In this document: positions 10,238-20,600 of the stretch, in pieces
Position numbering within the stretch: the first letter of the stretch is position 1
How the letters are laid out: each line of letters opens with the position of its first letter
NCBI GenBank assembly: GCA_028583605.1
Contig: CM053327.1
Location: 38,225,626-38,289,625, forward strand
DNA: 64,000 bases
From: Dastarcus helophoroides
Taxonomy: Eukaryota > Arthropoda > Insecta > Coleoptera > Bothrideridae
Direction of reading: 5' to 3'
The notes under the pieces: model-generated
Told to the model about the DNA's origin: nothing
What the model saw: only the letters and a program-made list of their open reading frames with translations
Database searches by the model: none
Position numbers and translations under genes: made by a program

Positions 10238-13155
10238 CCTCTCCTCTCCTCTCCTCTCCTCTCTCTCTCCTCTCCTCTCCTCTCCTCTCCTCTCCTCTCC
10301 TCTCCTCTCCTCTCCTCTCCTCTCCTCTCCTCTCCTCTCCTCTCCTCTCCTCTCCTCTCCTCTCCTCTCCTCTCCTCTCCTCTCCTCTCCTCTCCTCTCC
10401 TCTCCTCTCCTCTCCTCTCCTCTCCTCTCCTCTCCTCTCCTCTCCTCTCCTCTCCTCTCCTCTCCTCTCCTCTCCTCTCCTCTCCTCTCCTCTCCTCTCC
10501 TCTCCTCTCCTCTCCTCTCCTCTCCTCTCCTCTCCTCTCCTCTCCTCTCCTCTCCTCTCCTCTCCTCTCCTCTCCTCTCCTCTCCTCTCCTCTCCTCTCC
10601 TCTCCTCTCCTCTCCTCTCCTCTCCTCTCCTCTCCTCTCCTCTCCTCTCCTCTCCTCTCCTCTCCTCTCCTCTCCTCTCCTCTCCTCTCCTCTCCTCTCC
10701 TCTCCTCTCCTCTCCTCTCCTCTCCTCTCCTCTCCTCTCTCTCTTCTCTTCTCTTCTCTTCTCTTCTCTTCTCTTCTCTTCTCTTCTCTTCTCTTTCCTT
10801 CTCTTCTCTTTCCTTCTCTTCTCTTCCAATCTGTTTTCTCCTCTTCCCTTCCCATCTCTTATTTTCTCATCTCTTCCCTTTTCCTCTACTCTACCATTCT
10901 TTTTATTTTTCTTCATCTTCCCTTCCTTCCCTCACATTCTGTCTCCCACTAAGATTGTATATAAATGCAAAAGTGTTGAAAATTAGAATTTTTCCAAATA
11001 GACTTAGTACAACTGCTCCAAAACATGGCAAGGAAGATCCCAATAACGATCCCCATGTTGGAGGTAACACTTGGGCCGGTGGCACAGGCGGCAGGGATAC
11101 AGCTGGTTTGGGGGGAAAAGGTGGCCCCTACAGACTCGACAAAGGACATAAAGTCCATCAGGTATTACTATCAACATTTACTTCTGCATTAAAAATGATT
11201 GAGTGTTCCGTAATAGAACTAAATTAACAGAGGTAGTATTCACTTCTTTACCACATCGATAATTGAGCAATTTGGGTATTTCACCAACAAAACTAGCATT
11301 ATTAAGCGCACTATTTATCTAAATGATTGGCACCTTATCCCATCCATCAATTTTAAATTGAATTTTCATTTTTATTACGTTAATATTGTTGTAAGTGCCC
11401 AAACTGCAACTACAAGTATCAGTTAACTAATTTTTTCTCCAAGGAAAGTTTCTTATGCTGTCAACACGCTGATCTAATCAACGTCGAATTTTCCTATTTT
11501 CACTCAAGTTGTCGTAGCTTTCAGATGAAGAAAAGAACGCAGTCCCCGAGCATATCAAGAGGGCGGCCCGAGAGATGGGCCAGAAAGCCTTCCAAGAGCG
11601 ACTAAAAGAAATAGGAATGAGCGGATTCGACGCCTCCTTGTATTCCCAATTTTACGACTCCGTAGCGCGCCACGTGCAATCCCTTCGAGTAATACTCGGG
11701 AATTTACAGGCTAAAAACAAGGAGAGACAGTGGACAAAGCATCAAACTTCTGGGGAACTGGACGACGCCAAACTCATTGATGGTGGGTAATTTAAATCAG
11801 ATAAAGTGAGGTTATGTTTGTTATTGAACAGGTTTACTGGGAGAGAAGACGGTGTTCAGGCGCAGGACGGAGCAAAACCCGGAAATGGGAGCCCCGCAGG
11901 TCAAACCGAAGCTGTTTAGGGTCGTTGTGGACGTCTCGGGCAGTATGTACCGGTATGTACCTAAACGTCATCTGTCAACAGTGTCATAACACTTTGGTAA
12001 CATTTCACACAATTTTACAAGTCTCTAAGCCATTCCACGTCTCAAAGTTTGTCCATTAGTCGAAAATTATTGAATATTTATGTTCATAAATGTCGTGTTT
12101 TTTCTCTGAATTTTGGATTTTCCTTCTGTCGACTTTAATTTGAAAATTATATTTTTTCTAAAATGTGAACTTTGAAACTGAAATTTTGAAGACAAATCCT
12201 TTGTTAAGCTTGGAATTTTTCCCGAAATTTGAACTTTTTTGAAAATTTTGAATTTGTGCTTGAAGAAAGATTTTGATTTTTTTCATAAATTTTAAATATT
12301 TGTTTGAAAATTTCTGCTTTAAAACTGGAATTAGTTCCCCTTTTATAAAAGCCATGACAAACCATTGACCTAACACCAATTTAAATAACGTCAGATCGAA
12401 CTGTAATCCCGTGTTGTAGCTTTAACAATTACGACGGCCGCCTTGACCGAGAACTGGAAGCCGTCGTCTTAGTAATGGAAGCTTTCGAGGGCTTCGGCGA
12501 CAAAATCAAATATGACGTCATCGGTCACTCTGGGGATACCCCAAGTATAACCTTCGTAAAACGCGATGAACCCCCAAAAAACAACAAACAAAAGCTCGAC
12601 GTCATCAGGGTTCGTTCGTCAACACGCTTCGTCGGTGAAACCCTAAAGTTTTTACTTTTAGATAATGCACGCTCATTCCCAATTTTGTTGGACCGGCGAT
12701 CACACCTTAGAAGCCACCGAATTGACCGAAATGGCCGTTAACTCGCTCGCCGAAGAAGACTGCGATGAGGCCATTTTGGTGGTGCTGTCGGACGCCAATT
12801 TGCAACGGTACGGCATCCCGCCATCCAAACTGGCCGATGCTTTGACGGCTAAGCCCAAAGTTAGCGCGTACGCCATCTTTATTGGGGGATTGGGCGACCA
12901 AGCTGAAAGGTATCAACTCACGCTATTAGATAGACTTTTTGATTTTTCTTCTTTTGTGTTCTGTGGCACTTTGGCGCCATTGTTCTGTGACGTGTTGCAT
13001 GCCCCAGTACAGAATAAGAGGTATAAAATGCGTAATCTAATCTAAATTTCAGGTTAACAGAGAGGCTGCCGGCCGGGAGAGCTTTCATCTGCACAGACGT
13101 TAGAGAACTACCAGAAATTTTGAAGCAAATATTTTCCTCTTCAGTTAATTTTTAA
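4418..13155 (+). CDS. VWA8: VWA8-like mitochondrial AAA/VWA ATPase (5' end outside or not visible)
   Basis: Eleven exons were resolved by splice sites and phase: 4418-4577, 4634-5127, 5181-5463, 5746-6816, 6868-7064, 11002-11161, 11518-11782, 11832-11952, 12420-12609, 12662-12909, 13053-13155. They total 1,097 codons after correcting three frame breaks (extra base near 4565, extra G near 6227, missing T near 6585). The protein closely matches von Willebrand factor A domain-containing protein 8, a matrix-side mitochondrial ATPase of the dynein/midasin-like AAA group. Visible motifs are Walker A GPRGCGKS (exon 2) with Walker B AILDGVD, a second Walker A GNQGVGK with Walker B LVVDEAD (exon 4), a glycine-rich GGNTWAGGTGGRDTAG segment, and a C-terminal VWA domain with MIDAS motif DVSGS. 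The N-terminal ~300 residues of the family are not in view. A middle region of several hundred residues known in the human protein is absent: exon 6868-7064 runs directly from the AAA region into the VTINRHSG segment. Identity is sure; completeness is not. Confidence 0.93.
7161..7490. repeat. 165-bp perfect-looking tandem duplication
   Basis: Two adjacent copies, 7161-7325 and 7326-7490, share the same sequence from TTTTTTCTG to CTTCCCTTCAA. They lie at the 5' edge of the large pyrimidine tract in VWA8 intron 5. Near identity suggests a recent duplication or an assembly duplication. Confidence 0.85.
7491..10930. repeat. Pyrimidine-rich simple-repeat tract 2
   Basis: About 3.4 kb of C/T-rich DNA on the + strand inside VWA8 intron 5, made of TCTCT, CTTCC and CCATCTC variants. 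The landmark TATATCTTCTCTACTCTT or a close form recurs near 7864, 8631 and 9384, giving a higher-order period of about 760 bp. The 3' part is a pure simple-sequence core (listed separately). Very long open frames across it are artefacts of composition. Confidence 0.9.
9982..10790. repeat. Pure (TCTCT)n-(CT)n-(CTCCT)n microsatellite core
   Basis: Three perfect blocks follow each other: (TCTCT)n about 9982-10199, (CT)n about 10200-10232, and (CTCCT)n about 10232-10735 with one short CT interruption near 10261. A short return to (TTCTC)n follows to about 10790. Together about 0.8 kb of uninterrupted homopyrimidine. The exact length in an assembly of this kind is uncertain. Confidence 0.92.
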
Positions 13156-14672
13156 TAATCAAAATAAGTGAGGTTATGTTGTGACAAATTATATATTTTT
13201 AGGTTATATTGTGATAGTATGATAAAATCGTACGGGTGTGATTCAACTTTATATTTTATACAGAAAGATGACGTATTTTAAAACTGTTATGTAAATAAAA
13301 CTTGTTTTATTAATCCAATTATTTATTTCATAACCTCTAATAATTCCTTACGTGGTATTTGGAAATGAAAAATAGAAAGCAGGGCATGCCACAGATAAAA
13401 TCTAATAAATAAAATCAGTGAATGAAAAAAGCTTTTTAAACAACATCGAAAAGTTGGATAATCAAAATTTTAAAAATCAATAATTATTTCCAAAATTAAA
13501 AACCAAAATTTTTTAGATAAATCGTCATTGCAGTAATCGAAAAACCGAAATTACAACAATTAAAATTACACTAAAACTATAAACGCGAAATTTTGTTTAT
13601 AGGAAAACAAGAATACATTTTAAGACTCGAAATTTCAAAAATCCAAATTTTTAGATAATTGTTGGGAATTAAAATTATAAAAATCGAAATGTTGACAACT
13701 AAAATGACAAAAAAATGAACATTTTGAGTTCAAACTTAAAAAAAAATAAAAATGTTGCAAAAAGTCTGACATTTTACCCCCTCCCAATGGTGTGTACTGC
13801 AAAAGCTGATCGAGAAACTAAGAAATATCAAGTTTGCCAATTTTATTTGAGGTAGAACGGTAATTTAGTTATAAAACGGTAGATCTACCGTAAAATCGGT
13901 GAATCTGGCAACGCCGGATGAGATTCCTTTGCACGGCCTGTATAGCACGTTATCGCATTGCGCTCAAGACAGAATCTGTATATCATTCCCAATTTGACAT
14001 ACTTAACCTACACTAGCTGCGTGGTTTGGAACTATCCGAGTAGCTCAAATAATTCATTAAAATTTAGAAGTACGACGCAAATACTTATTCATCAACATAT
14101 AAAGAAAAAATGTTTCTAAATTCATCACTTGTCTAGGAGTGTATCAAGGAAAGTAAACTTCTCCAAATCTGCCAACCTGGCGACAAATACGTCTAAATAT
14201 AACCGTAAATTCGAGCGAAATCAAGTTAGTTATTACATTCTACATCTAGTTTTATGCCTCATTGATCTAAGTCGAAACGTAAAGCCTATTTTCAATTTTC
14301 GCGATAACACTTTATCAATTTGACAATTCAAATTTTCGTGTTTACGATTGGCGGCGCCGACGGACGCTAGCGACGGCATTATGGGATCAAAATGGTCTGT
14401 GACAACTCTCACGAAACATAATAAAGGTAAAATAAACATTTCTCTCACAAGTGAACTTAAACAAACAAAATCGCTTTGTACGCTTTCGCAGCCCCTCTCG
14501 CGTTTCGATACGAGAGCGAGCCGCGGGTGGATAATACGCCAATTTATCGCCATCGAACATCGAACACAACCTAGAACGTCAAAATTATTTAATTCAAAAC
14601 AAAAGCGAGACGGTTTTCGACTTAAGTGTTTCTTCCTGTTGCAGTTCGCGGATTTTAACGTGATTTGCCACG
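13156..14672. other. VWA8 3' UTR, intergenic DNA and 5' leader of the PWWP gene
   Basis: No coding exon seen. The first part is A+T-rich. A G+C-richer segment around 14340-14540 probably belongs to the promoter or first non-coding exon of the PWWP gene. A good acceptor (pyrimidine run then GCAG at 14641-14644) lies 28 bp before its ATG, implying a spliced 5' UTR. Confidence 0.4.
13294..13299 (+). promoter_or_regulatory. Polyadenylation signal of VWA8
   Basis: AATAAA about 140 bp after the VWA8 stop codon, with a T-rich stretch following it; a suitable position for 3'-end formation. Confidence 0.6.
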
Positions 14673-17600
14673 ATGTACGAAGAGGAGGATACCAGTTATA
14701 AAGACGGCGACGTCGTTTGGGTGAAATTGGGGGCCTACTGGTGGCCGGGCGAAGTCAAAGATAAAGCCAACGTGCCGGAGGATGTCAGAGAGGATTTGCC
14801 GGAATACGCCGCTGTTGTTAAGTTTTTCGAAGAGGATTATTAGTAAGTTGCTTTGGTTGTTATTTTGTTGGGTGTTTGTAAGCTTTGTGGGAGCCAACTT
14901 GATATCCTTCGGTTAGTAGATTTTGATCACTGAAGGAAGCGATTATAACCTCAAAGTATCAAAATAAACGAAAGCTTTGGCTGGTTTTAGCTTTTAAAAT
15001 TGGGCTGAGACTGTATTAGAAATTTATTTGTTATAGAATAAATTGTATGTTAATAAAATTGTAACCCTTGAGATAAAATTTCGACTTTCATTTTAAAAAA
15101 AATTTTTTAACCTTTTTTCGCGGAATTTTAGTATTTAGTCCCGGAATTTCGAATTTTTCATTATTTAAATTTTAATTCTTAAAATTACGATTTTTCTATT
15201 GAATGAAATCGATTTTGAAGTTGCTAATATTTCGAATTTTAGTTCTTGTAATTTCATTTTTTTTTTCGACTTCTCGAAATATCGATTCATTAGAAAATTT
15301 CGATTTAACTTCGTCAAATATTGATTTTCAATATTTTGATCGCCCAGATTTGCAATTTTTTTTATCTGTTATGCAATTTTAATTTCTAGATTCTTAAATA
15401 TTGAATATAAAATATTTAAAATTTGAATTTTTAAATTCTTGAAGTATCGATTATCAAAATTAAAACTTTTTATTTCTCGAAATTTCAAATTTTGATTCAT
15501 AAAATTAATTGTATTCTCAACATTTTAATTTTTCAATTCTGGAAATGTGATTTTTCAAAATTTATTCGTTTAAATGGTGGAAATTTTGATTTTTTTTTAT
15601 TATTACTGAAATTTTAATTCTTAAAATTTCAGTTCTCGAAACTTTGATTCTCAACATTTCTATTTTTTTCACAAAATTTCGAATTTTGGATTCTTGAAGT
15701 TTCCATTTTTTTATTCTTAAAATATTGATTTTTCAGTTCCAGAATTTCGATATTCTCGAAATATCAATTTTTTCTCAAAGTATCTTAATTTTAATTCACA
15801 TAATTTAATTTCCCAATTTTCGAAATATCGATTTATCTCAAAAATATGGATTTTTAATTCTTAAAATATATAAATAAAATAGTGGTTGCCCAAATTTTCC
15901 ATTTTTTTATTTTCTATTTACACAATTTGGATATCTGGTTTGTTAAAATGAATTTTTGATTCAAAAAATCTGTATATTTTTAATTCCTGAAATATCGATT
16001 ATTAAAGCTACGACTTTTAAATTGAAATTGGGGTTTTAATTTGTTTATTCTTAAAATTTTGATTTTAGAGCCTACTCTAAAAGATTTTTAAAATGTTCGA
16101 ATCTCAAAATTTCAATCCCTAAAATTTCCCCCTTTTTCTCCAAAGTTCGATTTTTTTCCAGATCTTAATTCATGAAATTTAATTTTTTTCTCAATTTTGG
16201 TTTTTCAATTCTAGAAATTTCAAGTTTTAAAATTTTGACTTTTCAGTCCTCAAAGTTTTGTTTTATTTTTTTGGTTTTTCGATTATTGAAATTTCGAATA
16301 TTGAAATTTATTCTCAAAATTTCCAGTTTTTACATTTTGAATTTTCATTTTTTGAAATTTCAACTCTTTCAATTTGGAAGTTGTCTTCCCAAAATTTCGA
16401 TTTTTCAATTCACGAACTTCGATTTCTTAGTTTCCAAATTTCGATTTTTGATTATCATAGAATCTATTTTTTAATTTGATTTAACTGAAATTTTCGATTT
16501 TTCAGTTTTCGAAATATTGATTTGTCCCTTTCCAAATTTTTGCAAATTTCAGAAATTTTTATTTTTAATTCTCGTTTCGATTTTTAATTTTCGTAATTTT
16601 GATTTTTCAGTTCCCTAATTTCAATTTTTTTAGTTCTGAAATTTCGGTTACAAATGCCCCTAATCGATTTTTTATTCTTAAAATATCGGTTTCCAAATTT
16701 TAGATTTTTCTTCAATAATAACACGTTTCGTTTTTATTTTTACAGTGAATACGTTAAAAATAAGGACAATATTTATCCGTACAATTGCGAAAGAAAAACC
16801 GACTTTATCAAAAAAGGAATGGGTTAGTATGCCCCACTAGGCGTCATTTTTTTTCCCTAACGTCTCAATTCCAGGCGCCTTCAGGGCCAAAAACCCAAGA
16901 ATGGAAAAGTTTCCCAAAAGATGTCACATTAGCCGAGGTGAAAACCGGCGGTAACGAGAACATCCTCAGCGAACCGATTTTCTCTGAGGTTAAAAGGAAC
17001 TACGCCGCGGAGATATTCGGGCCCCCTACCCCTAAGAAACCGAAAGACCCCACCAAAACTAAACCGAGTAAGTCAAAACTGATTCCTTAGTTTTATGTCT
17101 CATTTTTCAATTTTTTATTATTTTCACTCTCATTGTGAATTTTTAAATTTTTTTACCTTTGAAGAACAAAGTTATTGTTGTTCCAGAGTCAAAGGCGTAC
17201 GTTCCCGTCATTAGCCATCGCAGATTTCTGGGGTACGACGACTACGAGGTTAGGATTATGATTCAGGATCCGTCGAAGAGGGCGCCGTCGCCCGATCTGA
17301 TACCTGAAATCCCAGTCGACGTCGGATTCTTATCAGTGCCCCACGTGCTCCTACAAAACGGACCGCATCAACTTGATAATGCAACACACCCGCTTGCACC
17401 AAGAGGGCATCTTCGAAACCAGACAGAAGGTCGTGAAGAAAATCAAAAGGAAAGTCTCAACTACACCCAGGAAACCCAGAAAACCTAAGAAACCGGTGGA
17501 ACCGGAACCAGTAGAGGAAATACCCCCACCCAAAGAAGAAAAACCCATCGAAAAGACGTCAACGAACATCAGATCTGATTTACTAGCTGACTGGGAAAAC

Positions 17601-20600
17601 GATGATCTATTAGATGAAGAAGACGTGGATTTATCCATGGATGTCACCGCGGAAACTGAAACTAGCAAAGAAATAGTAGAAACCACAAGCCCGAAGAAAT
17701 CCTCTTGTTTTGATTTCGACGAAGAAGAAGAAGAAGAAACTCCGGTGGCTGCCCAAGAAGGACGAAAAATTCCCAGGGTTATACCCCCGAGTGAAAAGAG
17801 GAAATCCTTCGAGGACGTCTTCGCGTTTGAATCCGAGGAGCAACAAAAAGCGCGAAATATTTTAGAAGAGAGCCAACGCTTGGCGAAGATGGGGGAAGGT
17901 TTTGACGATTTGGACACCGTCGCCGACGACATACAGAGAGACTTTGAGAGCTTCCTCGCGGAAACTGAAAACCCTGACTTGCCGGACTTACCCCCTAATA
18001 CGTACAAGTGCGAGCAAAATTTTCACTCGGTTAAGACTATAAAATTCCCGGATAAACCACCGGAAGTGTCGAGTGATTCAGTGAAACCCGCGACTGACGA
18101 CCGCCCGTCTTCTCCGTTAGCGCGGCGAAGTTAAATCGCCCAAACCTACCAGTGAAGTGGCGACGAAACTAACCAACCCCAAGAAGCGCTTCGTTAAATC
18201 TTTCGAGGATTTTCGAGCTGAAGAGGGCCAAAGAAGAAAATAAGCGTCCCGAGGAAGAACCAAAGCCGCCATTCAAGCTGAAAACCCAGCTAATTTCGAA
18301 AGTGGAAAACGAGAATTCTTCGACCAGACAAAGTGAGAGAAGATCGAGAAGCAGATACGCCAGATCCCCCACCACGACACACAACATCATCAACGATTTG
18401 TTCTCCCAATACGACAAGACTTCAACAAAACCGGAGACCGATGGCAAAATCAGCTCCAAAAAGTCTAAATACACAAAATTTACGAAAGCTTTCACCGACG
18501 ACTACCAAAGCGACGCCGCGTCTCCCTCTGAGAGCGAGATCCACCGTCACCTCGACGATTCCGACACCGCCATCAAGACGAATCTGTCAAACTTCGACAA
18601 TCAAAACGAGATGTCTGTACTAACGGGGGCGCCCGAAAGCGACAAACTCAAAAACGCCACTGAAGAAAGGAGAACGGGCGTCAGAAGGTCCACAAGGAAA
18701 TTCGGTTCTGTAACACGGGACATCTCTTTGACCGTGGACAGCCCTCCCATCGATGTGGAGAATTTTACAAATAAAGCGAACGAGTCAGTAACCAAAACCC
18801 ACTCTACGATTAAAGAGAGCGATCCTGAACCTAAGGTGCTCGATTCTGAGCCTAAGATAAATGATCCTGTGACCAAAATAGCTGATTCTGTACCCAAAAT
18901 GGATGAGTCTAAGATAGACGATCCCCTGACCAAAATAGACAATTCTGAACCCAAGCCCAAAATAGATAAACCTCTGACCAAGATAGATGATTCTGTACCC
19001 AAAGTGGACGATTCTGTACCCAAAGTGGACGATTCCTCGACCAAGATTGACAGTTCTCTGACGAAACAAGATGATTCCACACTCCCGTTGGCCAAAGCGA
19101 GCGATTCTACTGCCAAACCGGACGATTTTACGAAATTATCCGAGGTCGACCCCCCTGCGCCTACAACAGACGATTCTGTGGCTGCTAAATCGGGTAGTTC
19201 TTTTGTCGAAGATTCCGTAACTAAATTCGAAAACTGTCCTCATGAAAGACCAAATTTCGAAGCCCAATTCATTACTAATTCGAGTTCCGCGGATGTCATT
19301 TCGTCGAGAACGCGAACGAGCAGCAGGAGACGAACTAGAAAATTCTTAGATGCAACAGAAGACACAGTGGAGGAACCGCCGTCTTTACCAACCGTGTCAG
19401 ACAGTTTTGTAGTATCTACAGAGGAACCAGCTGCTGTTCACGTAAAAACCAGATCGCGACGAAGCAAACATTCCACGAATGTTCCCGAGGCGTTGACTAT
19501 AGAAGAGCAGCTGTTACAAATGGAAACGGAAACAGAAGCAGTTTTGCCCCCATTAGAAATGAATCCGTACCGAGAAGAACTCGAAGCGATATTGGATGAA
19601 AGTAGAACTTTACCGACGACTGCAACGGAGCTTTCACAATCAAAAAGATCTAGGCGTACCAGATTGGATCCGTGTTTACGACCAGAGGTCTTGAGGCAAA
19701 GAAAGAGGAGTACCCGAGCGGAAGAAAAAGATACCGAAGTAACAGACGCGAATATTACAAATGAAAACATTTCTACCGAACTTGAAGGGGAAGATACTAA
19801 TAAACAACCAAAAGATGCAAATAATACACTCGGAAATACAAATACCAAGCTGAAAGACACCACTAGTACTCTTGACGTATATACTGAAGTAGATATCAAC
19901 ACCAAAGTACGAGGCACTAGTACCAAGCATACCACCGATGATACCAAATTGGAAGAAGCCAGTTCTATAGGAAAACATAAGAGTACCAAGTCAAGAGATG
20001 CAGGTATCAAACCAAGAGACACAGGTAGCAAAGTGGAAGAAGATGGTAACATCACAGCAGAAGATATCACTGTAGAAACCGATCTAGAAAGTACGGGTAC
20101 CAAGATAGAAGCTACCGGCACCAAGATAGAAGATACCGTTACCAAGATAGAAGGTACCGATACCAAGCTAAAAGATAGGCGCACGAAGAGAAGAGATGCA
20201 AGTTCCAAGCTAGATCTTGTCGGTACCAATGTTGGTGATGCTTTGAAATATGCAGAGACCAAACTAAAAGATAGAAGGTACTAAAAGGAGAGAGTCGAGT
20301 CCCAAAGTTGATTTAGATAGCGCTAGAGTGAAAGATGTAGATACCACGTTAGAAAGTGCTAAAACCAAATTAGCTGGTAGACAACTAGATATTGATACCG
20401 AACTAAAAAATGAAGATGCGGAACCAAAATACGACACCAAGATGAAAAATACTCCAGAAGATTTAGACACCAATTTAGAAGGTACCAGTACCAAGCTACG
20501 AGGTAAGGGTATCAAGCTAAGAGATGTAGAGTCGAGCGCCAAGGTGAAAGGTATCGATACCAAGCTTGAAAGTACCAGTATTAGGTTGAGAGAAAGGAGC

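Larger units (their letters stand above)
7065..11001 (+). other. VWA8 intron 5 filled with pyrimidine repeats
   Basis: The intron runs from donor GTAGGA after codon S-G to acceptor AAATAG, and phase is kept exactly across it (SG joins LSTTAPKHGKEDP). About 3.9 kb long, it consists mostly of pyrimidine-rich repeat. Neighbouring VWA8 introns within the resolved part are 49-510 bp, so the size excess here is entirely repeat. Confidence 0.85.

Noticed and set aside
7061..11227. Open frames of 1388 and 1082 codons (+) and 373/317 codons (-)
   Set aside because: Same compositional artefact. The first one even ends in the true VWA8 exon 11002-11161, but splicing 7064 to 11002 keeps VWA8 phase exactly.
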